Shown here in pieces: positions 6,622-15,342 of a stretch of 64,000 nucleotides of DNA; positions within the stretch are counted from its first letter, which is position 1, and every line of letters starts with the position of its first letter. The stretch spans positions 10,586,501-10,650,500 of the forward strand of contig NZ_JAPNKA010000001.1 in NCBI RefSeq assembly GCF_026626635.1, given 5' to 3'. Under the pieces are notes generated by a model. The model saw only the letters and a program-made list of their open reading frames with translations. It was not told where the DNA came from and did no database searches. Source of the DNA: Archangium lansingense. GTDB taxonomy: Bacteria; Myxococcota; Myxococcia; Myxococcales; Myxococcaceae. Position numbers and translations under genes: made by a program.

Positions 6622-7827
6622 ATGCTCGACGAACACGACCACCGTTCCCTCGGCCAGCGCCTGGACCTCTTCCACCTGCAGGAGGAGGCCCCCGGCATGG
6701 TCTTCTGGCACCCGCGCGGCTACCTGCTCTACCGGCTCATCGAGAGCCGCGTCCGGCAGCAGATGCAACGCGAGGGCTACAGCGAGGTGAGGACCCCTCA
6801 AATCCTCTCCCAGCCCATCTGGGAGCGCAGCGGCCACTGGGAGAACTTCCGCGAGAACATGTTCCAGCTCGTCGGAGAGGGCGAGCGGCACCTCGCGGTG
6901 AAGCCGGTGAGCTGCCCCGGCCACATCCAGCTCGTGCACCGCATGGCCCCCAGCTACCGGGACCTGCCCTTGCGGCTGGGCGAGTTCGGGCTGGTGCACC
7001 GCAACGAGCCAGGCGGAGCGCTCCACGGCCTGTTCCGCCTGCGCCAGTTCACCCAGGATGACGGCCACGTCTTCTGTGCCGAGGAGCAGATGCGGGAGGA
7101 GGTCTTCCGCTTCTGCCGCTCGCTCCAGTCTTTCTATGCCGACTTCGGCTTCGAGGACGTAGAGGTGGCCTTCTCCAGCCGTCCCGCCCAGCGCGCGGGA
7201 AGTGACGAGGTGTGGGACCTGGCTGAGTCCCTGCTCCTGGATGCGGCGAAACAGGTAGGACTCAAATGCCTCATGCAGCCCGGCCAGGGTGCCTTCTACG
7301 GGCCCAAGCTGGAGTTCGTGCTGAAGGACCGGCTCGGCCGTGCCTGGCAATGCGGGACCATCCAGCTCGACCTGGTGCTGCCGGAGCGGTTCGACCTGAG
7401 CTACGTGGATGCCTCGGGACAGAAGCGCCGGCCGATGATGCTCCACCGGGCGATGCTCGGAAGCTTGGAGCGCTTCATCGGTATCCTGCTGGAGCACCAT
7501 GAGGGCTCGCTGCCCGCGTGGCTCGCGCCGGAGCAGGTGGTGGTGGCGGCGGTGAGTGAAGCGGCCGCCAGTTACGCCGAGCGCTTCGCCGCGAAGCTGC
7601 GCGAGGTCGGCTGCCGCGCGAGCGTGGATGTCCGGGGCGAATCGCTGTCCCGGAAGATCGTCGACGCGCACCACGCCGGCGTACCGTGGCTCGTCGTGGT
7701 GGGTAACCGGGAGGTGGAGAAGAATGCCCTCCGGTTGCGGAGGAGGGACGGAGAGCAGCGCGACCTGCCGTGGGACGAGGCAGTGGCGGTGCTCGTCGCC
7801 GAGTGCCGGCCCTCGGCCGCGGCGTAA
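6622..7827 (+). CDS. Threonyl-tRNA synthetase lacking TGS and editing domains
   Basis: This 401-aa class II synthetase would charge tRNA-Thr with threonine. The zinc ligands that select Thr are present: Cys98 (KPVSCPGH), His149 (FTQDDGHVFC) and His275 (MMLHRAMLGSLERF). The core motif HRNEPGGALHGLFR is intact, and an anticodon-binding domain spans about 300-401. Full bacterial ThrRS is about 640 aa; here the first about 235 residues (TGS and the N2 editing domain that removes Ser from tRNA-Thr) are missing, and the upstream DNA is the leader region, not coding. ATG 6622 is chosen over GTG 6580 because CGGAG precedes it. A full-length housekeeping ThrRS is expected elsewhere. Roles in stress or resistance to a ThrRS inhibitor are speculative. 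Confidence 0.85.
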   Translation: MLDEHDHRSLGQRLDLFHLQEEAPGMVFWHPRGYLLYRLIESRVRQQMQREGYSEVRTPQILSQPIWERSGHWENFRENMFQLVGEGERHLAVKPVSCPGHIQLVHRMAPSYRDLPLRLGEFGLVHRNEPGGALHGLFRLRQFTQDDGHVFCAEEQMREEVFRFCRSLQSFYADFGFEDVEVAFSSRPAQRAGSDEVWDLAESLLLDAAKQVGLKCLMQPGQGAFYGPKLEFVLKDRLGRAWQCGTIQLDLVLPERFDLSYVDASGQKRRPMMLHRAMLGSLERFIGILLEHHEGSLPAWLAPEQVVVAAVSEAAASYAERFAAKLREVGCRASVDVRGESLSRKIVDAHHAGVPWLVVVGNREVEKNALRLRRRDGEQRDLPWDEAVAVLVAECRPSAAA

Positions 7828-7836
7828 CAAGAAGTC

Positions 7837-7857
7837 CCCTCTCCCTTTGGGAGAGGG
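7837..7857 (+). terminator. Perfect inverted repeat after thrS-like gene
   Basis: CCCTCTCCC and GGGAGAGGG form a 9-bp stem with a TTT loop, 9 bp after the stop codon. The stem sequence recurs at 26004-26024 and in related form at 13866-13898, so it belongs to a family of short palindromes used at gene ends here. Confidence 0.5.
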
Positions 7858-7926
7858 TGCATGCGCAACCCTGCTGTCCCAAGCGCCTGGAGTCTCGACG
7901 CCGGGATGTGGTTGGCTGCGTCACCT

Positions 7927-8877
7927 ATGGCTGAGCGTGTGAACAAGATCGCAATCGTCGGAGCCGGCTCGGTGGGGGCCACCATTGCCTATGCCACCAT
8001 GATTCGTGGAGTGGCCAAGCAACTCGCCCTCTACGACATCAACCGGGCCAAGGTGGACGCGGAGGTGCTGGACCTGAACCACGGGTTGCAGTTCGTGCCC
8101 ATGGCCACGCTGGTGGGCTCGGACGACATCAGCGTGTGCGCGGACGCGGACGTGGTGGTCATCACCGCGGGTGCCAAGCAGAAGCCGGGGCAGACGCGGA
8201 TGGAGCTGGCCGGTTCGAACGTGGAGCTGTGCCGCTCGCTCATACCGCAACTGCTGAAAGTGGCCCCGAATGCGCTGCTGCTGCTGGTGACCAACCCGGT
8301 GGACGTGTTGACGTACGTGGTGCAGAAGCTGAGCGACCTGCCGGCACGGCGGGTGTTCGGCAGCGGAACGGTGCTGGACTCCTCGCGCTTCCGCTTCCTG
8401 ATTGCCCGCCACCTGAACGTGGCGGTGCAGAACGTGCACGCCCTCATCGCGGGCGAGCACGGGGACTCGGAGATTCCCCTGTGGAGCTCGGCGACGGTAG
8501 GGGTGGTTCCGCTGACGCAATGGGCGGCGCCAGGGCACTCCCGGCTGACGGAGGAGGACCGCACCCGCATCTTCGACGACGTCCGCACCGCCGCCTATCA
8601 GATCATCCAGGGCAAGGGCGCCACCAACTACGCCATCGGCCTGGCCACGGTTCAAATCCTCGAGGCGGTGCTGTACGACGAGCAGCGGGTGCTGCCCGTG
8701 AGCTCGCGGCTGGAGGGCTACCAGGGCATCAGCGACGTGTGCATGAGCGTGCCGAGCATCGTCAACCGCACGGGCGTGGAGACGGTGCTGGAGATGCCGC
8801 TCAATGACACTGAGCGCGAGGGCCTGAAACGGAGCGCGGATACGATCCGCCAGGCCATCCGCACGCTGGGCTTCTGA
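7927..8877 (+). CDS. ldh: L-lactate dehydrogenase
   Basis: This 316-aa NAD-dependent dehydrogenase interconverts lactate and pyruvate. Rossmann glycines lie at GAGSVG (12-17). The substrate loop reads KQKPGQTRMEL, with Gln typical of lactate rather than malate dehydrogenase. The catalytic His lies in IAGEHGDSE and the dimer helix carries DLNHG. ATG 7927 is chosen because it places the Rossmann strand (KIAIVGAG) at the family position; in-frame starts at 7861 and 7906 would add unrelated residues, and none has a strong ribosome site. It is not obviously coupled to the upstream synthetase. Confidence 0.92.
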   Translation: MAERVNKIAIVGAGSVGATIAYATMIRGVAKQLALYDINRAKVDAEVLDLNHGLQFVPMATLVGSDDISVCADADVVVITAGAKQKPGQTRMELAGSNVELCRSLIPQLLKVAPNALLLLVTNPVDVLTYVVQKLSDLPARRVFGSGTVLDSSRFRFLIARHLNVAVQNVHALIAGEHGDSEIPLWSSATVGVVPLTQWAAPGHSRLTEEDRTRIFDDVRTAAYQIIQGKGATNYAIGLATVQILEAVLYDEQRVLPVSSRLEGYQGISDVCMSVPSIVNRTGVETVLEMPLNDTEREGLKRSADTIRQAIRTLGF

Positions 8878-8928
8878 GCAACGCGGGCTTTCCTCCACCG
8901 CCCCGAGCAGCTATGGCTTCGGGGCCCC

Positions 8929-9513
8929 ATGAACATTCCCCCCGTACCGCTATCCGCCGAGGCCCGACAGGTCGAATTCCAGCACTGGATCCACCAACAG
9001 ATCGTCTCCTCCTCCCGCTGGGGCCTCGGGTGGCTCCTCACCGGGCTGGCCCTCATCCTGGTGGGCGGACACAGCTTCCTGGAGCAGCTCGACATGGGAG
9101 AGCGCATCGAACACATGGAGTTTCCCGGACAACTTCCGCTCTGGGGACTCATTGCCGTCGTGTTCGGAGTGCTCCAGCTGATACGCGCACCGCGGTACTA
9201 CAGGCGCCTGCGGCGCATCGTGGCCGCTGGACGGCCGGTGACGATGTACATGACGATCCGCATCGAAAAGGGCACCGACTCGAGCAGCCCGTACGCGGAT
9301 CTCCGCCTGGAACGGAACCGGACAGAGCCCACCCCGGACATCGAGGTGTTGCTCGCGACGCCTCCCTGGCCCGGGGGCTCTGCGCGAATCAAGGAGAAGC
9401 CCACGGACCTGCGTGTCCAGGTCCATGGTGCGCAAGCTCGCGGTCCGGTGGTCATCGAGACAGAGTGGGGCTTCTTCTGGCCGTCCAGCGACTTCTCGAC
9501 GAAGTACCCCTGA
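8929..9513 (+). CDS. Two-pass membrane protein of unknown function
   Basis: This 194-aa protein is not recognised. Two hydrophobic segments at about 32-48 (GLGWLLTGLALILVGGH) and 70-85 (LPLWGLIAVVFGVLQLI) flank a short loop. A soluble C-terminal half follows (about 100-194) with predicted strand-rich stretches such as PVTMYMTIRIEKG and VIETEWGFFWPSSDF. It starts at ATG 8929 and converges on the next gene, whose stop is four bases away. Confidence 0.6.
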   Translation: MNIPPVPLSAEARQVEFQHWIHQQIVSSSRWGLGWLLTGLALILVGGHSFLEQLDMGERIEHMEFPGQLPLWGLIAVVFGVLQLIRAPRYYRRLRRIVAAGRPVTMYMTIRIEKGTDSSSPYADLRLERNRTEPTPDIEVLLATPPWPGGSARIKEKPTDLRVQVHGAQARGPVVIETEWGFFWPSSDFSTKYP

Positions 9514-9517
9514 CGTC

Positions 9518-10090
9518 CTACGCGCCGGGCCGCCACACCACGCCGAACGAGAGCAGCCCCGTGTCGCCATCGAAGAGCTCGCCAATCATGTTGGTGAGTG
9601 GGAAGGCGAGCTGCGCGGTAAGGCCAAACGAATCGGACAGGTTGTGTCGGTAGCCGAGGATGGCCTGGGAGGAGAACCGGGCGCCCCAGTTGTCGTACGT
9701 AAAGGCGTAGCGCCCCTCCTGGTAGGACACCCGGCCTCCTGTGTATCCGACGCGGACTCCCGCCTGGAGCCCGAGGGAGAGCTGCCACGAGCGGCCCACC
9801 GGCCAGCCGATGCCGCCGATGGCCTGGGTGTCGAAGCGCGCAGCCTGTGAGGAGCTGGTGAGTGTGTGCCAGGGCATCACGGCGTGCTCGCGCAGGCCCA
9901 GGTAGAAACCCCACGGCAGCTCCTTCCGGACCTGCACCGCCAGCCCGAGGGAATACAAGGGCGTGGGCAGCGGGATTCCAGCGGAGTTGATGAGGTCGAG
10001 CTGTAGATCGACCTGATCCACCACCCGCACGTCCGTCTCGGGGGCGCCCGCCAGGAGCAGCGCGGTCGCCAGGGAGAGTCCCATCGTCAT
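9518..10090 (-). CDS. Probable secreted beta-strand-rich (outer-membrane-like) protein
   Basis: This 190-aa protein is of unknown family. It has a signal peptide (MTMGLSLATALLLAGAPE) and a series of alternating amphipathic strands (SLGLAVQVRKELPWGFYLGLRE, read as two pieces; SLGLQAGVRVGYTGG; FGLTAQLAFPLTN). It ends near LLSFGVVWRPGA, as small outer-membrane barrels do. The ATG at 10090 overlaps the TGA of the esterase gene (ATGA), so it is translationally coupled to it. No function can be assigned. Confidence 0.55.
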   Translation of the reverse strand: MTMGLSLATALLLAGAPETDVRVVDQVDLQLDLINSAGIPLPTPLYSLGLAVQVRKELPWGFYLGLREHAVMPWHTLTSSSQAARFDTQAIGGIGWPVGRSWQLSLGLQAGVRVGYTGGRVSYQEGRYAFTYDNWGARFSSQAILGYRHNLSDSFGLTAQLAFPLTNMIGELFDGDTGLLSFGVVWRPGA

Positions 10091-10911
10091 GGCTGCTCCT
10101 CCTTCTTCAGCACGAACTCGGTCGCGCGCTGGAGTGACTCGGTGAAGCTCCCAAGGTGCCCCTGCGCCGGGATGAGCGCCGACTCGTACCGCAGGCCCGT
10201 GTAGTTCCGCGAGCGCAACTTCTCGTCGAGGAACTCGAAGCCCCCGGCCATCTCCGCCCCCTCCCATGCGCCCGTCGACATCCAGATGGTCACCGGCCAT
10301 TCGCGGCTGCCCGCGGCACGCGTCTCCTCCCAGGAGTAGGTGATGCCATCCCCGTACCACAATGAAGGGGACGCCAGCCCGTAACGGCCGAACAGCTCCG
10401 GACGCTCGAAGAGGGCGTATGCTCCCGCGAGCCCTCCGAAGGAATGTCCGAACAGCGCGCGATCCTCCTTGCGCCGGGAGATCGGAAACCGCGACTCGAG
10501 GTGGGGGAGCAGCTCCTGCTCGACGAAATCGAAGTACTGGGAGGCACCGCCGCTGTCCGGTATCCGGTCGTCCGGCACGGGGGTGAAGTCCGTGCTGCGG
10601 GCATTCTGCGACCCGGCGTACGCAATCCCGATGACCACCGCCGGCTCGAGCTCGCCACGTGCCAGGCCCTGTTCGAGCGCCTCCACGACGGGGTCGAACA
10701 TGGAGTTGCCGTCGAGCACGAGCACCACCGGCAGCTCGCCGCCGTGCTCCGCGGGGACGTAGGAGTGCAGGATGAAGTCACGTTCGAGCAGCGTGGAGTG
10801 GAACGGCTCGGACTCCTGAGCGGTTGTGGGGCCGCACCCGGCGAGCGTCAAGACGGCGACGAGGGCAAGCCCGAGCGCGAGCGGACATCTAGGGTTGGGG
10901 AAGGGGGGCAT
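10087..10911 (-). CDS. Putative esterase lipoprotein (esterase D / Fes-like)
   Basis: This 274-aa alpha/beta hydrolase belongs to the putative-esterase family that includes Fes, IroE and esterase D. It has a signal peptide with lipobox LTLAGC (Cys26), so it is probably a lipoprotein. The nucleophile elbow is GHSFGG, and VVLVLDGNSMFDPV forms the preceding oxyanion region. HLGSFTES near the C terminus holds the likely catalytic His. The start at 10911 is chosen to give a compact signal peptide; GTG/ATG codons up to 10950 are possible. It is divergent from the cyclotransferase gene and coupled to the downstream small secreted protein. The substrate is unknown. Confidence 0.75.
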   Translation of the reverse strand: MPPFPNPRCPLALGLALVAVLTLAGCGPTTAQESEPFHSTLLERDFILHSYVPAEHGGELPVVLVLDGNSMFDPVVEALEQGLARGELEPAVVIGIAYAGSQNARSTDFTPVPDDRIPDSGGASQYFDFVEQELLPHLESRFPISRRKEDRALFGHSFGGLAGAYALFERPELFGRYGLASPSLWYGDGITYSWEETRAAGSREWPVTIWMSTGAWEGAEMAGGFEFLDEKLRSRNYTGLRYESALIPAQGHLGSFTESLQRATEFVLKKEEQP

Positions 10912-10997
10912 GGGCCGCGAGAGTACGACAAGCACAGGGCCCCTCCGCATCCGTGTTCTTCGAGGTAGCCTGCATTTCCTCCCCCAGGAGCCTCTTC

Positions 10998-11792
10998 GTG
11001 ATTCCCCGACGTCTTCCTCCCGCGTGGCTCACCTCCCTCGTGCTGCTCACCGTGTTGGCCTGCCGGAGCGAGCGCCCTCCTCAGCCCACGGCGAGCACGC
11101 CCGTGTCCGGCTTCGCTGTCGTGCAGAGCTGGCCCCATGATCCCAGTGCCTACACGCAGGGGCTCGTCTACCGCGATGGCAAGCTGTACGAGGGCACGGG
11201 ACTCAATGGCCTGTCGAGCCTGCGTGAGGTGGAGCTCGAGACCGGCGCGGTCCTGCGCCGGCACAACCTGGAGCGGCAGTATTTCGGCGAGGGGGTCACC
11301 TTCTTCAAGGGCAGGCTCTACCAGCTCACCTGGCGCTCGCAGGTGGGCTTCATCTACGACGCCGCGACGTTCCAGCAGGTAGGCCAGTTCAACTACCCCA
11401 CCGAGGGCTGGGGGCTCACCGACGATGGCACCTCCCTCATCATGAGCGATGGCACCAGCACGCTGCGCTTCCTCGACCCCGCCACGCTCGCGGTGCAGCG
11501 CACCCTCCGGGTCACCGACGCCGGCCGGGAGATCTCCGAGCTCAACGAGCTGGAGTACGTGAAGGGTGAGATCTACGCCAACGTGTACATGCGCCATGAG
11601 ATCGCCCGTATCGACCCGGCCACGGGACGCGTGACCGGGTGGATCGATCTCTCGGGCCTGCTCCCTCCGGAGAACCGGACTGGGAACGAGGACGTACTCA
11701 ACGGCATCGCCTGGGATGCGGCCCGGGAGCGGCTGCTCGTCACCGGCAAGCGCTGGCCCAAGCTGTTCCACATCCGGCTCGTGCCCAGGTAG
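10998..11792 (+). CDS. Glutaminyl-peptide cyclotransferase lipoprotein
   Basis: This 264-aa protein of the bacterial/plant-type glutamine cyclotransferase family (beta-propeller) converts N-terminal Gln to pyroglutamate in exported peptides. It has a lipoprotein signal ending LLTVLACRS. Family blocks are HDPSAYTQGLVY, LYEGTGLNG, YFGEGVTFF, LYQLTWRSQVGFIYD, SDGTSTLRFLDP, ISELNELEYVKGEIYANVY and NGIAWDAARERLLVTGKRWPK. GTG 10998 is chosen because AGGAG lies 7 nt upstream. A strong hairpin follows the stop. Confidence 0.88.
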   Translation: MIPRRLPPAWLTSLVLLTVLACRSERPPQPTASTPVSGFAVVQSWPHDPSAYTQGLVYRDGKLYEGTGLNGLSSLREVELETGAVLRRHNLERQYFGEGVTFFKGRLYQLTWRSQVGFIYDAATFQQVGQFNYPTEGWGLTDDGTSLIMSDGTSTLRFLDPATLAVQRTLRVTDAGREISELNELEYVKGEIYANVYMRHEIARIDPATGRVTGWIDLSGLLPPENRTGNEDVLNGIAWDAARERLLVTGKRWPKLFHIRLVPR

Positions 11793-11814
11793 CCTACCGG
11801 TCGACCTCGCAGAG

Positions 11815-11852
11815 CCTGATGCGGTGCAGCGTGCTCGTCGCACCGCATCAGG
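11815..11852 (+). terminator. 13-bp perfect inverted repeat, likely terminator
   Basis: CCTGATGCGGTGC (11815-11827) is perfectly complementary to 11840-11852 with a 12-nt loop, 22 bp after the cyclotransferase stop. It is the longest simple hairpin in this part of the window and has no T-run. The rest of 11793-12040 shows no gene. Confidence 0.55.
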
Positions 11853-12040
11853 AGGATCGACATCCGGGAACCCTCCTTCTTATCCGGAAGCAGAGCATTG
11901 AGCAGGCAAGGGCTCTTGCTCACGGGTCTGCCTGGGGGGGCTGGCGATGTGTTCACCGCACGTGGGGGGCGACAGCCAGCCCCCGGCACTGGCACTCTCG
12001 CGCTCCCATGAGGAAGCCCGTCCATGTCGAGGAGTCACCC

Positions 12041-13834
12041 GTGAGCAAGCCGCTCGAGCTGGTGACGATCCCCGCCCCCCCGTCCGAGTTCCGCGTCCGC
12101 CGGGATGCGCGCTTCGCTGCCGCCGACGAGAAGCGCACGCGCTATCACCTGCCCGAGTCGCTCGAGTCATCCTCGCCCGTCGGCTACCGCACGCGTGTCT
12201 CGCTCTCTCGGGAGGAAGCCAGCACGATGCTGTCGCTCCTCTCGCTCCCGAGGCCGTCTCGGTTCGTCCCCGGCCCCGCCCTCACCGAGCGCGAGCTCTT
12301 CGAGGAGTGCTCGCTGGGGGTGCTCTCGGCGCGACAGTCCACCAACTTCCGCGGGCAGCGCGAGGTACTCCTCGGCCCCAAGGACTCCGAGCAGGCAGCC
12401 TCTCTGCTGAGGCGCATCGGCCGCAAGGAAGCGCCCGTGCTCGACGGCGCCGCCTTCACCCACGTGGTGCTCGCGCGCCCCTACCGCACTCCCTTCACCT
12501 TCCTGCTCACCTTCGTCGGCCACAAGCCGCTGGCCAGCCTCATCACCGTGCCGCTGCGCGCCTGGGCCAAGCGCTTCCGCCACGCGGATGACATCCCCAC
12601 CATCGGCTACCTCAAGGAGCTGCACCTTGGCGTCCTCGCGGATGCCATGGAGCGTGCGACCGTGATTGCCTCCGCGGGGACACGGCGTGCCCAGGTCTTC
12701 CTGGAGCCCTTCGAGCAGCCCGCGGACGCGGCGGCCCTGCGCGAGCTGGAGGCCCTGGTCGGACTCAGCACGGCGGAGCGTGCGGCGGGCTGGCGCATCT
12801 CGCTGGTGGCCCAGGTGGGCTACGCGTCCGAGGACGAGCGCGTGCCGATGGAGCGCACCACGGCGCGGCGCCTGGGCGCGGCCCTGCTCGCCCTGCGCAG
12901 CGAGCGCATCCAGCCCGGCGTCAATGCCGAGTCGAGTGCTCCCCCGGCCTATCAGACCCGCCAGCCCATGGACGTGCCCGAGGAGCTGACGGTGCAGGCG
13001 GGCCGTGCGGCCTACAACGCCTTCTCTCGGTTCACCGGAGTGTCCCGCGAGCGGGCCAAGGAGCTGGTGCTGCTCGAGCGCATCGATGTGCTCACGCCCC
13101 ATGGCAAGGAGCGGTTGCGCGCAGTGCGCGAGGAGTTGGAGCAGATCACTGAGAAGCTCATCGCCCGGCTGCCCTTGTGGGCGGACCTGGCGCTCGGGCG
13201 TGCGCTCTCGCGGAATAGTGCGCGCGGGCGGAAGGCCTTCGCGCTCGCAGGTCAGCGCATCTACGTCGGAGGGTTGTCCCGCCGCGAGGTGGAGCAGTCG
13301 GGGCTGTCCTTCGCGCATGCGGTGCGAGCCTTTGGAGCGGCCGCGGCGCGCGGTGCGCTGGTCGCCGAGGTGTCCGGTACGGCGGAGATTCCCGAGGGGT
13401 GTGATCTTCGCGGGGGCGTGTGTCTGATGGCCGGGCCCGTGAACCAGAACGACATCGGCAAGCAGTTCTTCGGCAGCAAGGACCTGCTCGAGCAGGCTTT
13501 CGCCGGGCGCGAGCCCACGAGCTTGTTGGTCTGGACATTCAAGGCCAAGACGGTGGCCGATCCGATTGGCAACGAGCAGCAGTTGCTGGACGCCGCACGC
13601 AAGGGCGCGCTCGTGGACCTGAGGCCAGGGCCTCATGAAGTGGTCGCGGTGCGGCAGGGGACGGCGCTCGGGCCCATGCGTCAGCGTGGAGGGACGGTGA
13701 ATGCCGAGCGGGCCTTCGGAGACATGGGGAACTTCGTGACCGACCCCGAGGGCCGCGAGATTCCTGGCAACAGGGGTACGGTCTGGCCCGCGGACCAGGC
13801 GGATGCTCCCGTGTGGCCGGGAGGGACGCAGTAG
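12041..13834 (+). CDS. Unrecognised 597-aa protein
   Basis: I do not recognise a family. No signal peptide or membrane segment is visible. The N-terminal third has Arg-rich segments and helices (LSREEASTMLSLLSLPR). A mid region contains LTVQAGRAAYNAFSRFTGVSRERAKELVLLERIDVL, read as adjacent pieces, suggestive of a helical domain. The C-terminal part holds two nearby Cys (EGCDLRGGVCLM) and ends in a Pro/Gly-rich tail. GTG 12041 is chosen because GAGGAG lies 6 nt upstream; ATG 12009 lacks a site. Strong GC-biased codon use confirms it is coding. It converges on ctpA across a REP-like palindrome. Confidence 0.7.
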   Translation: MSKPLELVTIPAPPSEFRVRRDARFAAADEKRTRYHLPESLESSSPVGYRTRVSLSREEASTMLSLLSLPRPSRFVPGPALTERELFEECSLGVLSARQSTNFRGQREVLLGPKDSEQAASLLRRIGRKEAPVLDGAAFTHVVLARPYRTPFTFLLTFVGHKPLASLITVPLRAWAKRFRHADDIPTIGYLKELHLGVLADAMERATVIASAGTRRAQVFLEPFEQPADAAALRELEALVGLSTAERAAGWRISLVAQVGYASEDERVPMERTTARRLGAALLALRSERIQPGVNAESSAPPAYQTRQPMDVPEELTVQAGRAAYNAFSRFTGVSRERAKELVLLERIDVLTPHGKERLRAVREELEQITEKLIARLPLWADLALGRALSRNSARGRKAFALAGQRIYVGGLSRREVEQSGLSFAHAVRAFGAAAARGALVAEVSGTAEIPEGCDLRGGVCLMAGPVNQNDIGKQFFGSKDLLEQAFAGREPTSLLVWTFKAKTVADPIGNEQQLLDAARKGALVDLRPGPHEVVAVRQGTALGPMRQRGGTVNAERAFGDMGNFVTDPEGREIPGNRGTVWPADQADAPVWPGGTQ

Positions 13835-13864
13835 AGGTCCTCCGGTTCAACCCGGGGCCCGGAC

Positions 13865-13910
13865 ACCCTCACCCCGTCCCTCTCCCGAGGGGTGAGGGGA
13901 TGTTGGGGGA
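13865..13910. repeat. REP-like palindromic element, copy 1
   Basis: CCCTCACCCC (13866-13875) pairs with GGGGTGAGGG (13889-13898). The flanks (ACCCTCACCCCGTCCCTC on the left, GGGGATGTTGGGG on the right) are shared with the element at 25990-26035. It sits between convergent genes, so a bidirectional terminator role is likely. The G-rich strand to 13945 repeats TGTTGGG three times and could form a G-quadruplex. Confidence 0.6.
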
Positions 13911-13947
13911 GTGGGGAGGTGTTGGGAGTTGGAGAGATGTTGGGGGT

Positions 13948-15303
13948 TCAGCGGGTCTCGGTGCTGGCTTTCGCGGGAGGACGTGTGGCGCTGTTCGCCA
14001 CACTGTTCAGGTAGTTCAGCGACATCTTCAGCTGGTAGTCCGTCAGCTTCGCCGCCACGTCCCAGTCCCGCACGCTCTCGGGCAGGCTCTTCGACTTCGC
14101 CACCGCGTCGGACTCGCTCACCACCGCCACCGGCTCCGCCTTGAAGTGCCGGTCCAGGTCCTTCTCCCGCGGTTGGTCCTTCGTGCCCTTCCCTCCCGGC
14201 GTCTCCGGCACCACGTAGTCCGGCGTGATGCCCTTCTCCTGGATGCTCCGCCCCTTCGGCGTGTAGTACCGCGCAATCGTCAGCTTCAGCCCCGAGCCGT
14301 CCTCCAGCTCGATGACCGTCTGCACGCTCCCCTTCCCGAAGGTCTGGGTGCCGAGGATCGTCGCCCGCGCGTAGTCCTGCAGCGCCCCCGCGACGATCTC
14401 CGACGCCGAGGCACTCCCCGCGTTCACCAGCACCACCATCGGGTACCCCGGCTCCGTGTCCCGGTCCTTGCTCAGCTCCTCGGTCGCGCGGCCGCCCTTG
14501 CGCCCGCGAGTGCTCACGATGGGCAGGTTCCCTGGCAGCCACAGGTCACTCACCGCCACCGCCTGGTCCAGCAGCCCTCCCGGGTTGTTGCGCAGGTCCA
14601 GCACCACCCCGCGCAACGGCTTGCCACCGTTCTGCTCCCGCAGCCGGTCTAGTTCCTTGCGCAGGTACAGCGCCGTGCGGTCCTGGAAGTTCTTCACCTT
14701 CAGGTGAGCGATGCCTCCGTACAGCGCACCCTCCACCGAGATGATGCGGATGTGGTCCCGGATGATGGCCAGCTCGCGCGGTGCGGTGAAGCCCTCGCGC
14801 ATGATGGTCAGCAGCACCCGCTTGCCCGCCGGGCCCCGCATGCGCTGCAACACCTCCGGCACGCCCAGCCCCTGGGTGTTCTCGCCGTCGATGGCCACGA
14901 GCTCATCCCCCGCCCGGATGCCCGCTCGCGCCGCCGGCGTGTCGTCGATGGGCGCCACCACCACGATGCTGTCGCCCTTGCGCGACACCTCGAGGCCCAG
15001 CCCTCCGAACTCACCGGAGGTGTCGATCTTCATCTCCTTGAAGATCTCGGGCGGCATGAAGACGGTGTGTGGATCCAACGTCTCCAACATTCCCTGGATG
15101 GCGCCGTACATCAGCTTCTTGCCATCCACCGGCTCCACGTAGTTGTTCTCCACGTACGAGAGCACCCGGGCGAACACCTCGAGCTGCTCATACGTGGTGG
15201 TGTTGGGAGCGGAGGCGGGCTCACGTCCATCCGCCCGCGCCGCGGGAGCCAGGAGCAACAGGCCCGCGGCGAGTGCCGCGCGCCAGGAGTGCAGGGAGCT
15301 CAT
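13948..15303 (-). CDS. ctpA: C-terminal processing peptidase (S41)
   Basis: This 451-aa periplasmic serine protease has a signal peptide (residues 1-24). A PDZ domain spans about 95-170 (GGLGLEVSRKGDSIVVVAPI). The S41 catalytic core carries LRNNPGGLLDQAV, the serine block GSASASE (296-302) and the general-base Lys324 in FGKGSVQT. It trims or degrades envelope proteins with exposed C termini. ATG 15303 gives a proper signal peptide. It is the last gene of a minus-strand run beginning at ftsE. Ctp proteases in other bacteria control LytM-type cell-wall factors, which fits the neighbouring envC, by inference. Confidence 0.92.
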   Translation of the reverse strand: MSSLHSWRAALAAGLLLLAPAARADGREPASAPNTTTYEQLEVFARVLSYVENNYVEPVDGKKLMYGAIQGMLETLDPHTVFMPPEIFKEMKIDTSGEFGGLGLEVSRKGDSIVVVAPIDDTPAARAGIRAGDELVAIDGENTQGLGVPEVLQRMRGPAGKRVLLTIMREGFTAPRELAIIRDHIRIISVEGALYGGIAHLKVKNFQDRTALYLRKELDRLREQNGGKPLRGVVLDLRNNPGGLLDQAVAVSDLWLPGNLPIVSTRGRKGGRATEELSKDRDTEPGYPMVVLVNAGSASASEIVAGALQDYARATILGTQTFGKGSVQTVIELEDGSGLKLTIARYYTPKGRSIQEKGITPDYVVPETPGGKGTKDQPREKDLDRHFKAEPVAVVSESDAVAKSKSLPESVRDWDVAAKLTDYQLKMSLNYLNSVANSATRPPAKASTETR

Positions 15304-15342
15304 AGGCCCCGACTCTAGCACCCGGCCCTCTCCCCGGCCCTC

